64,000 nt of DNA from Bacillota bacterium (GCA_023442465.1 JAEZZQ010000015.1:248001-312000), one strand, 5' to 3'. Positions 41,125-50,486 are shown, counted from the first letter of the stretch. Notes: generated by a model from the letters alone, not told the origin. Program-made: numbers and translations.

Positions 41125-41694
41125 CTATGCTTGCTTTCCTATATCATATGCTCTCCGAAGCTCTTCGTATTCCCGGTTGATAATCTGTACCATTTCATGA
41201 TCCCCCGCCACATTGTCAGGGTGAAACATCTTAATCAAGTCCTTATATCTCTTTTTTAATGCGAGGCGGCTGTTCACTCCCTTAAAGAGCATACCGGCTA
41301 AATCCGAACGCCCAAAAAATGATGGCCCGTCCTCATATACTTCCTTTTTTGCTTCGAACTTGTCCTTCTCTTTTTGAAATTTATGACGATCTTCTTCGAG
41401 CTGCTCAAACCCTCTTTGAAGAATCTTCATCTTTTGGTCAAAAAAGGTGTTTTCCTGCTGCAGCCGTTTTCTGTCTATTTCCATGGAATGGCTGAGCGTG
41501 CGCATCTCATCCTGGAACTGCTTTTTCTCTCCGGCGAATTTCTCCTGAAGCTCGGATATTTCTCTTTTCAAATTCTCCATCCGCACATTTTCTTTGAAAA
41601 GCCAAATTTTTAACTCATTCAGTTCATCGCCGGAACCGTTTTTGAATATCTCCTCCAAATCGAAGAAAGGTTCCTTTTCCTCCTGAAAGTCCAT
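41125..41694 (-). CDS. Coiled-coil protein with C-terminal J-domain
   Basis: A 189-residue protein. Residues about 30-120 form a charged coiled coil (KREISELQEKFAGEKKQFQ, EEDRHKFQKEKDKFEAK). Residues about 140-187 are a J-domain with the HPD motif (YKDLIKMFHPDNVAGDHEM, then INREYEELRRAY). J-domains stimulate DnaK; the coiled coil could dimerise it or dock a client. There is no G/F-rich or zinc-finger region, so it is not a classical DnaJ. Function is unknown. It converges on rpmB. Confidence 0.82.
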   Translation of the reverse strand: MDFQEEKEPFFDLEEIFKNGSGDELNELKIWLFKENVRMENLKREISELQEKFAGEKKQFQDEMRTLSHSMEIDRKRLQQENTFFDQKMKILQRGFEQLEEDRHKFQKEKDKFEAKKEVYEDGPSFFGRSDLAGMLFKGVNSRLALKKRYKDLIKMFHPDNVAGDHEMVQIINREYEELRRAYDIGKQA

Positions 41695-41752
41695 CCTACT
41701 GCCCTCATCTTGCCGCTTTATAAAGCCATACTAATAACTGTGCCATTCCCGG

Positions 41753-41893
41753 TTAATCGCAATAATAAAAGTTATAACCTATCAACAACAGCAGTGCGCA
41801 AATAATCAAACCGAGAAACCTGCTGGTAAAAAAAAGCATAAGTAACATGCCTACCGCAATCCAAAAAGCGATAAAACCAATCATCTTTTTCAT
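41753..41893 (-). CDS. Small hydrophobic membrane protein (46 aa)
   Basis: The minus strand encodes a 46-residue peptide starting MKKMIGFIAFWIAVGMLLML and ending YNFYYCD, with two closely spaced hydrophobic helices around an FTSR turn. GGAG lies 8 bases before the ATG at 41893 and a TAA at 41755-41753 ends the frame. It lies 62 bases after gerW and before the J-domain gene, on the same strand. The good ribosome site and membrane composition support it; no family is recognised. Confidence 0.65.
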   Translation of the reverse strand: MKKMIGFIAFWIAVGMLLMLFFTSRFLGLIICALLLLIGYNFYYCD

Positions 41894-41955
41894 GCAACCA
41901 TCTCCGCTTATGCCCTTTACTATATCTTATGCAATTTGCACGTAATAGATACCCA

Positions 41956-42354
41956 TTACTCCGTTCCCTCGGGGAACGCAATATCTACCGCAGCATCGTC
42001 CGCCATCATCTCATCCTTGTCGGAGGAAGAAGTGAACTTATCTACGATATCTGGAATCATATCGAGAATCTTTGTAACCGTATCTTGATTCTTTATATTC
42101 ACCAGCTTGGTGGTGCCGTTCTTGATGACCAATACCGCGCTGGGCGTCATCTTGCCGGTAAATCCTCCCGCACCTCCGCTCTTCTTATCCGCGGAGCTGG
42201 CTCCTGCCCCTACGCCGAAGGTAACATCCACAAGGGGAAGGATAATGGTATCTCCAACCTGCGTCGCTTCTCCCACTACCGTCTTCGTTGTAAGTACGGA
42301 ATCAATGCCCTTCATCAAAGATTCTATTACTCCCGAAAAATTATTATCTGCCAT
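41956..42354 (-). CDS. gerW: GerW/YtfJ sporulation protein
   Basis: A 132-residue GerW-family protein (MADNNFSGVIESLMKGIDSV, then KTVVGEATQVGDTIILPLVDV, a Gly-rich GVGAGASSADKKSGGAGG and PSAVLVIKNGTTKLV). In Bacillus, GerW (YtfJ) is a spore protein linked to germination. The start directly follows the stop of the DUF2953 gene, matching the YtfI-YtfJ pairing, with GGGAGG upstream. Confidence 0.92.
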   Translation of the reverse strand: MADNNFSGVIESLMKGIDSVLTTKTVVGEATQVGDTIILPLVDVTFGVGAGASSADKKSGGAGGFTGKMTPSAVLVIKNGTTKLVNIKNQDTVTKILDMIPDIVDKFTSSSDKDEMMADDAAVDIAFPEGTE

Positions 42355-43500
42355 TTAAGAGTCCTCCCTTTTTAATAACTTCAGCAATTGCTTGATATTC
42401 TTATCCCGATACAACCGAAAGGCTGCGATGAGGAGCGTGAACGCAGTAACTCTGCCTCTTATATCCAAGCTGCCTTCTACTATCATATTTTCAAAATCCG
42501 CCTGTATCTTAACATTATTCCCGATGAAGGGATATAACATTCCATAAATGGCGAGTATCTGTCCCGTGCTTGCCGGATCTCCGGTGCCCACTGTCAGGCG
42601 AACATCGCATTTCCTCGGCCGGATGCTTCTTATAATACGGAAAAGCTGCTTTTTCGAAATTCCAAAGGCTTCCTTAAAAACTTCGCTCTGTAACAGTTCC
42701 GTATAATATGCTATGTCCTCAATAATCTTTTTTATTCTATCACATATAACTGTTATTGTGTACTCAATATTTCTTATTATTTCCAAAAGTTTCCGGAAAA
42801 AATCTATTATTTTTCGAAAGAAATTTATTATCTTAAAATAAACTGCGCGCAGTTTTTCTGAGAAACCACTCTTTTTCTCACTTTCCGCACTGTCCCCGAC
42901 GCTCTCCTCTTTTTCAACCTCAGCTTCGCAGACCCCATCTTTTTTTACAGAATCGTTTCCGATTGCGGTATTTTCGCTTGCTTTCTCCGGTATTTTCTGC
43001 TTATCTTCTATTTTATTTTCTGATTTATTTTCAGCTTTGCTTTGAATTTCATTCTGCTCTTTGTTTTGAATCTCTTTATCTGATATATTGTCTTGATTTT
43101 CCTCCGCTTTATTTTCTGCGTTTTTTTCTAATATGTCCTTATTTTTACTCTTATTCCGCCTATTCTTCGCCTTTTTTTCTCTCTTTTCTTTCTTTATTTC
43201 AAGCCTCTTTTCAGCCTTCTCCTTTTTGGGTTTAGCGGAATCGAAAAGAATGAAGAAGAATATCCGTACTCTAATTCTTACTGCCTTCGAATAGGTCAAT
43301 AAAGCGTTCAGTATGCGGAGCAGCCACGTTATCTTGACCTTCACCCTAAGGGGCTCGTCTTCTCCCAGCTTTCCGTCTGCCTGAATACGGTATCTGACAG
43401 GAACAAACAGCACCAGGCAAATCGCCAGAAGCAGGATGCCCAAGAGAACGGCCAAAATCACTCCTATTATTTTCAATATCAGCAATACGATATGCAGCAT
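42355..43500 (-). CDS. DUF2953 protein (YtfI-like)
   Basis: A 381-residue protein. An N-terminal membrane helix (LKIIGVILAVLLGILLLAICLVLF) precedes VPVRYRI, a conserved start of DUF2953 proteins; a highly charged Lys/Glu/Asn/Gln region spans about residues 95-200 and is likely disordered. The C-terminal part has GTGDPASTGQILAIYGMLYP and a conserved beta region. Function is unknown, but it is regularly encoded before gerW. Confidence 0.85.
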   Translation of the reverse strand: MLHIVLLILKIIGVILAVLLGILLLAICLVLFVPVRYRIQADGKLGEDEPLRVKVKITWLLRILNALLTYSKAVRIRVRIFFFILFDSAKPKKEKAEKRLEIKKEKREKKAKNRRNKSKNKDILEKNAENKAEENQDNISDKEIQNKEQNEIQSKAENKSENKIEDKQKIPEKASENTAIGNDSVKKDGVCEAEVEKEESVGDSAESEKKSGFSEKLRAVYFKIINFFRKIIDFFRKLLEIIRNIEYTITVICDRIKKIIEDIAYYTELLQSEVFKEAFGISKKQLFRIIRSIRPRKCDVRLTVGTGDPASTGQILAIYGMLYPFIGNNVKIQADFENMIVEGSLDIRGRVTAFTLLIAAFRLYRDKNIKQLLKLLKREDS

Positions 43501-43521
43501 ATATACCTCGCAATCACGTTT

Positions 43522-43824
43522 CTAGGGAAATAAGAACTTTTTAATATCGGGACTTCCGCTTGTCTGCAGTGCCTCCTGAGCAATTTTCACTACAATGTCC
43601 ACTGCCTCTTCATAGCTGCCGCTGATGCCTATAATATAGGGAGGATGCTTTTTATAATATTTCTGCCGCAAAAAACCACTGTGATATATGTCAAGCTGAT
43701 CTCTTCCTTTCGAAAGAGAAATCACATATACCATCGGCTGTATGGAACCAAGGCGCAGCTTCCATTTCACTTTATTCGGATTTTTTATAGTCTCACCAAC
43801 ATAGAGATTTTTATAAAACTTCAT
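43522..43824 (-). CDS. Conserved hypothetical protein
   Basis: A 100-residue protein (MKFYKNLYVGETIKNPNKVK at the N-terminus, VYVISLSKGRDQLDIYHSG, SYEEAVDIVVKIAQEAL). It looks like a compact alpha/beta fold without signal or membrane segment. It shares a strand with, and lies 21 bases before, the DUF2953 gene, so it may belong to the same unit. The ribosome site is weak (AGGTG). I recognise no function. Confidence 0.7.
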   Translation of the reverse strand: MKFYKNLYVGETIKNPNKVKWKLRLGSIQPMVYVISLSKGRDQLDIYHSGFLRQKYYKKHPPYIIGISGSYEEAVDIVVKIAQEALQTSGSPDIKKFLFP

Positions 43825-43879
43825 TTATGCACCTATCCGTCCTCTTTTTTGCATACAAATCTTATCCATGTATTATAGT

Positions 43880-43953
43880 TTATTATTCTGCCTTCCATAC
43901 CGCAAGCCAAAATTGCGTTTCTATGCAATTTTGCAAGGGCGGCAATCGGCAAA
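43880..43953 (+). repeat. 74-bp dispersed repeat R3, copy B
   Basis: It aligns with the minus strand of 22777-22850. The core AAAATTGC-GTTTCTAT-GCAATTTT (43909-43932) is a perfect 8-bp hairpin. It lies between the hypothetical gene and the HD-GYP promoter. Confidence 0.7.
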
Positions 43954-44021
43954 TGCTACATGTTATCATTTAGCCAAAGGCTGAACTGCAACTATTATAG
44001 CATACTTTACCTAAAAAAACA

Positions 44022-44049
44022 TTGACATTCTTTAGCTATAACTTATACT
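44022..44049 (+). promoter_or_regulatory. Sigma-70 promoter of the HD-GYP gene
   Basis: TTGACA (44022-44027) and TATACT (44044-44049) are 16 bases apart, 46 bases before the start. Confidence 0.7.
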
Positions 44050-44095
44050 GAAATTACAAGAAAACATATTGCCCACCAAAAGGAGGGATTCACCT

Positions 44096-45151
44096 ATGCT
44101 CACTGTTGCTAGCATTACCTTAAAACCCGGAATGGAAATCGGTGAAGATGTTTTTAATTATAAAAATGAACTTCTTGTGGCTGCCGGTACGATTCTGGAG
44201 GACAGTCATATCAAGAAAATCGTTCGCCATTCTGTAATGAGCGTTGTCATCAAAGAAGCGGTCGACTACGCGACTACACGTTTTGAAAGGGTGCGCTTGA
44301 GCGAAGGCTTCAAGAAATTCGATGCCGTTTACAGCGAATACCTTCTATACTACAAAGAGCTTATGGTGGACTTCGTTACGAAGGGGATTCCCTTTCAGGT
44401 CGACCATCTCATGGATATTTATCGTGCAATTACCCCTTATGCGCAAAGCGGCGAGCTTTTATTGGACTATCTTTATCATATGCTTCCCAGCGAAGACAAC
44501 ATGACACACGCCCATTGCCTGAACTCTGCTTTGATTGCCGGTGTGTTCGCGAAATGGCTCAATCTTTCGCAGGAGGATACTGAAATACTGATCAAATGCG
44601 GATTCTTCTACGATATTGGCAAACTAAAGCTTCCCAATGACTTAATATGGAAGCCGGAAAAGCTTACAGAGCTTGAGTTCACCCAAATCAAAACCCATAC
44701 CCTGACCGGTTTCGATTTGCTTAAAGAGCTGGATTTGAATCCTCATATCATCAATGCAACACTCATGCACCACGAACGCTGTGACGGCTCCGGCTACCCC
44801 TCCCGACTTAGAGGCGATAAGATAGACCGTTTTGCAAAGTACATAGCGATTATCGATACCTATGAAGCCATGACCTCTTCCAGAATGTACCGCCAGTCCT
44901 ATCATCCGTTCCAGATTATCGCCGGTTTCGAGAAAGCGGGCTTCATCATTTATGAAGAAACTATACTGCGTCCGATTTTATCGCACATTGCCGCCTCTCA
45001 GGTGGGAAATAATGTGCGTCTGAGCGATGGACGCGTGGCGGAGGTTGTTTTAATCAATCAAAGGTATTTGTCCAGACCGCTCCTCCGCTCGCCGGAAGGA
45101 CTTATCGATTTATCGACAGAACCGCAGTTACAGATAGAGGCTATTTATTAG
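44096..45151 (+). CDS. HD-GYP domain protein with substituted HD dyad
   Basis: A 351-residue protein. An N-terminal DUF3391-like segment precedes an HD-GYP domain. HD-GYP proteins hydrolyse cyclic di-GMP to pGpG/GMP using metals held by an HD dyad and other histidines. Here HHERCDGSGYP (225-235) is intact, as are His140 and His201, but the canonical HDIGK is FYDIGK: Tyr172 replaces the metal-binding His beside Asp173. Catalysis may be lost or altered, so a binding/sensor role is possible. The start at 44096 has AAAGGAGG 9 bases upstream. It is monocistronic with its own terminator. Confidence 0.88.
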   Translation: MLTVASITLKPGMEIGEDVFNYKNELLVAAGTILEDSHIKKIVRHSVMSVVIKEAVDYATTRFERVRLSEGFKKFDAVYSEYLLYYKELMVDFVTKGIPFQVDHLMDIYRAITPYAQSGELLLDYLYHMLPSEDNMTHAHCLNSALIAGVFAKWLNLSQEDTEILIKCGFFYDIGKLKLPNDLIWKPEKLTELEFTQIKTHTLTGFDLLKELDLNPHIINATLMHHERCDGSGYPSRLRGDKIDRFAKYIAIIDTYEAMTSSRMYRQSYHPFQIIAGFEKAGFIIYEETILRPILSHIAASQVGNNVRLSDGRVAEVVLINQRYLSRPLLRSPEGLIDLSTEPQLQIEAIY

Positions 45152-45163
45152 CCTCTATTTTTT
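45134..45163 (+). terminator. Terminator of the HD-GYP gene
   Basis: ATAGAGGC (45134-45141) pairs with GCCTCTAT (45151-45158) followed by a T run. The stem overlaps the last codons and the stop. Confidence 0.88.
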
Positions 45164-45193
45164 ATGTAATAGGAAAGTTCTCCTATTACATAA
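45162..45193. repeat. Perfect 13-bp hairpin, family R4 copy 2
   Basis: TTATGTAATAGGA (45162-45174) pairs perfectly with TCCTATTACATAA (45181-45193) over AAGTTC. It shares its core with the hairpin at 15482-15519. Beyond it, 45194-45295 contains more palindromes (GCCC-TTC-GGGC, GTGTGC-GAA-GCACAC) between the converging HD-GYP and penicillin-binding protein genes. Confidence 0.7.
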
Positions 45194-45295
45194 AAGCCCT
45201 TCGGGCAAACAATGCGCAGCTTCGCGCGCGGAACAAAAGCTGTGCTGCTAAAGTACTTGGTCGCGAGAGTGTGCGAAGCACACTTTTGTTCTTTC

Positions 45296-46735
45296 TCAGG
45301 CACCGAAATACGCATCGAATATTCTCTTGGCAATAGGAACCGCATAATCGCCGCCGGAGCCTGCGCCTTCTATAATGATAGTGACACAGATTTCAGGTTC
45401 TTCCACCGGCGCAAAGCCGGTAAACCACGCATGAGAATCTTCTTTTACACTATTATATTCTGCAGATCCGGTCTTTCCTGCAGCCGTATAAGACAAGCCT
45501 TTTAGCCTGCTGGCAGTCCCCTTCTCCACGACTCCCTTCATCAATCCCGCCAAAATATCCGCTTCTGCCTCAGTCATCAGCTTGCGGTAAGAGGACGGGG
45601 CAAACTGTTTGATTACCGTTCCCGCACTATTCTCCACGTGATCGATCATATAGGGCTGCATCACAACACCGCCGTCTGCGATCGCACTGGTAATCATATT
45701 TAAATGAATGGGCGTCATGCCGGTGGTTCCCTGGCCGATTGCAATCTGCATCATGTCCGCATTGGTGGAGTCTTCATTTACTGTAATTCTACTTTTGCTG
45801 TAATTCACTTTCAGAGGCAGTTCCTCATTGAACATCAAATCAGCTAATGTGTCGTCGAACTTGCTTTTATTTAACTTAAGCCCTATGTTGGCGAAAGAAG
45901 AGTTGCAGGATTTGGCGAAGGACAGCGCAAAGTCCTCGCTGCCATGGCTCTGTCCATGGTAACAATTAATTCTGTCTGCACCGTCTGAAAAGCTTCCGGT
46001 GCAATTAAATGTATAGTTTTTATAGGCATCGGGATTTTCCCTTATATATTCCAGGGCCGTAACGATCTTAAAGGTAGAGCCGGGCGGATACAAGCCTTGT
46101 GTAGTGCGGTTAAGCAGGATGCTGTTATCCTCATCGGCCACCAAGTCGTCCCATATGGCATCTATTTGATTTGGGTTGAAATCGGGCTTGGAAACCATGG
46201 CCAGGATCTTCCCCGTGGAAGGCTGGGTCACAATTATCGCCCCCTTGTATACACCAAGCGCATTGTACGCTACTTCCTGAAGGTTTACATCCAGCGTTGT
46301 ATAGATATCGTCTCCCGGATATTTTTCGCCTGATACATCTTTGGCCACCTTATCCGATAAGGGTGCATTGGAATTGATCAGATAATAATTCCCCAAGGCC
46401 TCTACTCCTGCCCTGCCGTTGGTGGAATAACCCACTGCATGAGAAAACAAGTCGGCATAAGGATACTGCCTCGTCTCTTCCCCGTCGCTGTCCGTTACCG
46501 TCTCAGCTAATACATCCCCGTCCTTGGAATATATAGTACCTCTGATATTTTGTGCGATCAACATTTTCTGCCTGCTGTTATAGCTGTTGTTAATCAGCTC
46601 CTGCTTATTCGTCACGGAGTAATAACAGATATAACCCATCATTCCTACAAAAACGCCCACAAACAAAAGGGTCACGATTGCGATCTGAATATTTATTTTT
46701 TTTCTATTATTATCCGCTCTATTCTTCACTCTCAT
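45296..46735 (-). CDS. Class B penicillin-binding protein (PbpA-like transpeptidase)
   Basis: About 479 residues. An N-terminal membrane helix (IAIVTLLFVGVFVGMMGYIC) leads into a short dimerisation region and the transpeptidase domain: active-site SxxK in YPPGSTFKIV, SCN in FAKSCNSSFAN and KTG in AAGKTGSAEYN. It cross-links peptidoglycan in partnership with a SEDS glycosyltransferase, encoded just upstream. The ATG at 46735 has GAGG 6 bases upstream and overlaps the SEDS gene by 17 bases; the TTG at 46747 is less likely. Confidence 0.93.
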   Translation of the reverse strand: MRVKNRADNNRKKINIQIAIVTLLFVGVFVGMMGYICYYSVTNKQELINNSYNSRQKMLIAQNIRGTIYSKDGDVLAETVTDSDGEETRQYPYADLFSHAVGYSTNGRAGVEALGNYYLINSNAPLSDKVAKDVSGEKYPGDDIYTTLDVNLQEVAYNALGVYKGAIIVTQPSTGKILAMVSKPDFNPNQIDAIWDDLVADEDNSILLNRTTQGLYPPGSTFKIVTALEYIRENPDAYKNYTFNCTGSFSDGADRINCYHGQSHGSEDFALSFAKSCNSSFANIGLKLNKSKFDDTLADLMFNEELPLKVNYSKSRITVNEDSTNADMMQIAIGQGTTGMTPIHLNMITSAIADGGVVMQPYMIDHVENSAGTVIKQFAPSSYRKLMTEAEADILAGLMKGVVEKGTASRLKGLSYTAAGKTGSAEYNSVKEDSHAWFTGFAPVEEPEICVTIIIEGAGSGGDYAVPIAKRIFDAYFGA

Positions 46736-48122
46736 CCAAATCCTCAATGTAAGTTTTTTCTCTTTGCTTCTGATTTTTTAGCTTCTTCAGCTTCTTTTTT
46801 TCCGCCCGAAGCATTTCCTTCTCCTCGTCCTGACGAATCATGCAAAGTCCTTCGATGATGGCGAACATAATGAGGGTCGTAAGGACAGAACTTCCTCCAT
46901 AGCTGATAAGCGGTAAGGTAACTCCGGTAAGAGGAATGAATTTGCTGCCGCCGCCAATGGTAAGAAATACCTGAAATATATAGGTGACTCCCAAACCAAA
47001 GGCTATGAGCTGATAAAAGCGATCGTTCAATTTCATAGAGATATTCATAAACATGATGAAGCAGCTAATACATACAAGAATCAGGCACATGGAAAATATG
47101 ATTCCAAGCTCCTCCGCAATCGCCGAAAATATGAAGTCTGCCTCCACAAAGGGAATCGATTCCGGTGTGCCTTGAAAAAGGCCCAGGCCGAACCACCCTC
47201 CACTGCTTATGGCAAACAGAGACTGAGTGATCTGATATCCGCCTGAGTCAATTTGACTCCACGGGTCACTCCACGCCTGAACCCTCACCTGAACGTGAGT
47301 AAATACCTTATAGGCAATGATTGCCGCACCGGAGCCTCCCGCTGCTCCGGCAAGCAGATACAACGGATTCTTCGTAGCAATAAACACCATGAATACGTAT
47401 ACGATAAAAAAGATTAAGGCACTGCCAAGATCCTTGGAGATAACCAGTATAACCACATGGATTCCCGCTACTACAGCCGTTGTGAACACCTCAAAAAATG
47501 AAGTGGATTCATACAATGCGCTGGCAACAAAAAACACAAAGATAATCTTTACGAATTCCGAGGGCTGAAAAGTAACTCCCGCAAAGGAATAAGATATCTT
47601 CGAACCATAGGTCGCCGTCCCTAAAATGAGCACTACTGCAAGAGCTCCGGCTCCTATGATGGCATAAACCCACGTCAGGCTCTTTAGAAATTTAAGCCTG
47701 TGTACGAAAAAAGGAATCACCATGGTTATCGCGATGGAAAATGCCACGATGACGAATTGTTTCACAGCCTTTTCATAAGAGATCCGCGTAAGGACTATAA
47801 ACCCGATACTCAAAAGCATACACATATTGTTTACGATCAATCGGTTCGCCCGCGGATATATCACGTGGAAAAGCGCCACGGTAGCGAACAGAACAATTTG
47901 CTGGAACGCATAAAAAAACAGATAGCTCATCTCTCCCGTTTCAAAACAAATTACCATAAAGCAAGAAAAATGAATCAAAAACATTAAAATATTCTGTCTC
48001 GTGTAAGTTCCGCTTCTGTCCTCTTCGTCCCGGTACCTGAATACTGCGAAGCATTCGCAGACATATAATACCATAAATAAAGTTATAACATATTTCGATA
48101 GTTCCGTAATATACAATTCCAT
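46719..48122 (-). CDS. SEDS-family glycosyltransferase (FtsW/RodA/SpoVE)
   Basis: A 467-residue polytopic membrane protein with about 11-12 helices. SEDS motifs include TFQPSEFVKI, SKDLGSALIF (the conserved Asp of the catalytic region), and FIPLTGVTLPLISYGGSS. It polymerises lipid II into glycan strands. The C-terminus is a charged tail rich in Lys/Glu. The gene overlaps the penicillin-binding protein gene, forming a SEDS-bPBP pair; whether it serves elongation, division or sporulation cannot be decided. Confidence 0.94.
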   Translation of the reverse strand: MELYITELSKYVITLFMVLYVCECFAVFRYRDEEDRSGTYTRQNILMFLIHFSCFMVICFETGEMSYLFFYAFQQIVLFATVALFHVIYPRANRLIVNNMCMLLSIGFIVLTRISYEKAVKQFVIVAFSIAITMVIPFFVHRLKFLKSLTWVYAIIGAGALAVVLILGTATYGSKISYSFAGVTFQPSEFVKIIFVFFVASALYESTSFFEVFTTAVVAGIHVVILVISKDLGSALIFFIVYVFMVFIATKNPLYLLAGAAGGSGAAIIAYKVFTHVQVRVQAWSDPWSQIDSGGYQITQSLFAISSGGWFGLGLFQGTPESIPFVEADFIFSAIAEELGIIFSMCLILVCISCFIMFMNISMKLNDRFYQLIAFGLGVTYIFQVFLTIGGGSKFIPLTGVTLPLISYGGSSVLTTLIMFAIIEGLCMIRQDEEKEMLRAEKKKLKKLKNQKQREKTYIEDLDESEE

Positions 48123-48152
48123 AATTCACCCGTACACTTTTTAAATGTAAAT

Positions 48153-50414
48153 TTATTCTACTCCCCGATTCAAATGCGCGTTGGTATATTCTGCAAACGG
48201 AGGTTTCCCTTCCTCTTTCCCGCTGTTTCTTATCCTGCTTTCATAGAAAGAAATAATCTCCCCTGCATCTTTCCCTTTTTCCGTGGTAAAATCCAGACGA
48301 AACGTCGAAACTCCAAGCTTCATCATTTTTAAAAGGTTCTGATGCATCGACAAAGGAACCGAATTATAAATAATATTATAACAGTGTCTGCAATTCAAAT
48401 ATACCGGAAAATTTTTTCGGTACCGGTCGGTCAAAAAGGTGGTTCCACTTACTGCGTTCTTATTTTCCTCGGTCTTCCTGCAAAAGCCCATAGTCTTAGA
48501 AATACAGTTGGCGGTTACCATCATAGGTATCCTTCCATAGACGATTTGGGATAAGGAATCACTTTCCACGGCTTCCATCAGTCCGGCAATTTCTTTGAAA
48601 TTAAGCTCATGGGGAAGATACCGTTCCGCGCACTCATCCTTGTAAACTTCATAAGCTTCTTTGTTCCACATATAAAGACTAGCATCAGTGACAATATCCT
48701 TACTATAGAAAAAGCTCCTAAGCCATTGCAATTCTTCCTGATTTCGGATCAATACTCCCGAAAACAGTTCTCCCTCCAGCAGCTTTTCCATCTTATCCAA
48801 AAACATTTTATCATAATCCCTTATAATATGGGGCATTGTCAGATAAAGTTTTATATCCTTTTTATTATTTCTTAAGGTACGCTCCGTGGAGCCGGATGCT
48901 TCCAGCAAGTCCGAAGAAATATAAATCCTGGATATGCTGTTTTCCAGCGCGGCGTTAAGCTGTTCCTCTGTCTGTACGGACACATGCAGCTTTATTTCAT
49001 TTATAGGCTTACTAACAGTCTTATCACTTTTCTCCGCTTTTTTATCCCGGCAAGGCTTTATTTCTTCACCAGCAGCTTTCAGTTTCTCATTGTTTGGGTT
49101 CTCCGCTGCTGTTTCTTTGCGCTCTGGATAAGAAAGCCCATTGAGCGTAATTATTTTTTCCGCTAACGCCTCACACGCCATACGGCGCAAATCGTTCAGC
49201 GCCTTTACGGGAATGAAAATATCGGATTCCATATCGATTTCAATATTTTCTAAATGGAATGCAGTATTCCCGCTTTTTGAAAGCTGTTTACGCACGCTCT
49301 CCTCACTCATTGGCTGTTTTAAGGCCTCTTCTACAATATTTCCATATATAGCGGCCGTTATATTTTTATAAGTAAGGGCAAAATAGGCTGGGCTGTTTTT
49401 ATACAGTCTCGTTTTTCCCGTCACGGCAAGGCGGTAATCTCCTTGCAGATATTCCTCCCTGACTCTTTGGGACAAACTCTCGTCTCGTCCGCCATAGCTT
49501 GGGTTATCCAGAGTTATCATATCCTTGCCATTATGCTTATGATAATATCCTTCACTGATTTCGCTTCGGATATACAAGGAGCGAAGAGCCTCCATATCCT
49601 CTTTTTTAACGGAATATCCCGCTCCCCGGCTATCATAATATTTATCGATATATTTCCGGTAAAGAGCGGTCACCCCTGCAACGTATTCAGGACTTTTCAT
49701 CCTTCCCTCAATTTTAAAGGAATCGATTCCAGCTTCGATCAGCTCAGGAATCAACTCTATCGTACACATATCCTTCAGGCTGAGAGGATATTTCTCTTTT
49801 TTCCCTTCCGCCGAATAAGGCAGGCGGCATGGCTGCGCACACCTGCCTCTGTTACCGCTCCTTCCGCCGATGATGCTGCTGAACAAACATTGTCCGGAAT
49901 AACAATAACAGACAGCTCCGTGAACAAATGTCTCTATCTCAATATCCACTTCTTTCTTTATATTTTTGATTTCTGCAAGGGACAGCTCTCTGGCCGGTAC
50001 GATGCGAGTGGCTCCCAGTCTCTTTATATACTCCGCCCCATACGCTCCCGTTATGGTCATCTGCGTACTGATATGACGCTCCAATCCGGGAAACCATTCT
50101 CCGACCGACCGAAATGCTCCCATATCCTGAATGATGATTCCATCCAGGCCTGCTCCATAAAAGGGCTGCAGGTAATCATAAATTTCTGCAAATTCGCTTT
50201 CCTTTACGAGGGTGTTCAGCGTTAAATATACTTTTCTTCCATATATATGAGCATGCCTTATGGCGTTTATAACTTCCTCTTCCGAAAAGTTATCCGCATA
50301 TGCCCGTGCTCCGAATTTGTTTCCGCCCAGATAAACGGCATCTGCCCCGGCATGCACTGCACCCAGAAAGCATTCATAATTACCCGCAGGCGCAAGAAGT
50401 TCTACTTTTTTCAT
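48153..50414 (-). CDS. Peptidase U32 family protein with DUF3656, RlhA-like
   Basis: A 753-residue protein. The N-terminal U32 domain has ELLAPAGNYECFLGAVHAGA, DGIIIQDMG, the signature ETFVHGAVCYCYSGQC and GNRGRCAQPCRLPY, with cysteines likely to hold an Fe-S cluster. A DUF3656-like region and a C-terminal second U32-like part follow. The E. coli relative RlhA hydroxylates 23S rRNA; a similar rRNA-modifying role is inferred, not a protease. It precedes the SEDS gene on the same strand. Confidence 0.9.
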   Translation of the reverse strand: MKKVELLAPAGNYECFLGAVHAGADAVYLGGNKFGARAYADNFSEEEVINAIRHAHIYGRKVYLTLNTLVKESEFAEIYDYLQPFYGAGLDGIIIQDMGAFRSVGEWFPGLERHISTQMTITGAYGAEYIKRLGATRIVPARELSLAEIKNIKKEVDIEIETFVHGAVCYCYSGQCLFSSIIGGRSGNRGRCAQPCRLPYSAEGKKEKYPLSLKDMCTIELIPELIEAGIDSFKIEGRMKSPEYVAGVTALYRKYIDKYYDSRGAGYSVKKEDMEALRSLYIRSEISEGYYHKHNGKDMITLDNPSYGGRDESLSQRVREEYLQGDYRLAVTGKTRLYKNSPAYFALTYKNITAAIYGNIVEEALKQPMSEESVRKQLSKSGNTAFHLENIEIDMESDIFIPVKALNDLRRMACEALAEKIITLNGLSYPERKETAAENPNNEKLKAAGEEIKPCRDKKAEKSDKTVSKPINEIKLHVSVQTEEQLNAALENSISRIYISSDLLEASGSTERTLRNNKKDIKLYLTMPHIIRDYDKMFLDKMEKLLEGELFSGVLIRNQEELQWLRSFFYSKDIVTDASLYMWNKEAYEVYKDECAERYLPHELNFKEIAGLMEAVESDSLSQIVYGRIPMMVTANCISKTMGFCRKTEENKNAVSGTTFLTDRYRKNFPVYLNCRHCYNIIYNSVPLSMHQNLLKMMKLGVSTFRLDFTTEKGKDAGEIISFYESRIRNSGKEEGKPPFAEYTNAHLNRGVE

Positions 50415-50486
50415 TCTTTATTTTTACCTTTGATTAGAAAAAGCTGCCTTTTCCTAAGACAGCCCACTTTCTATAATTCCTTTATA

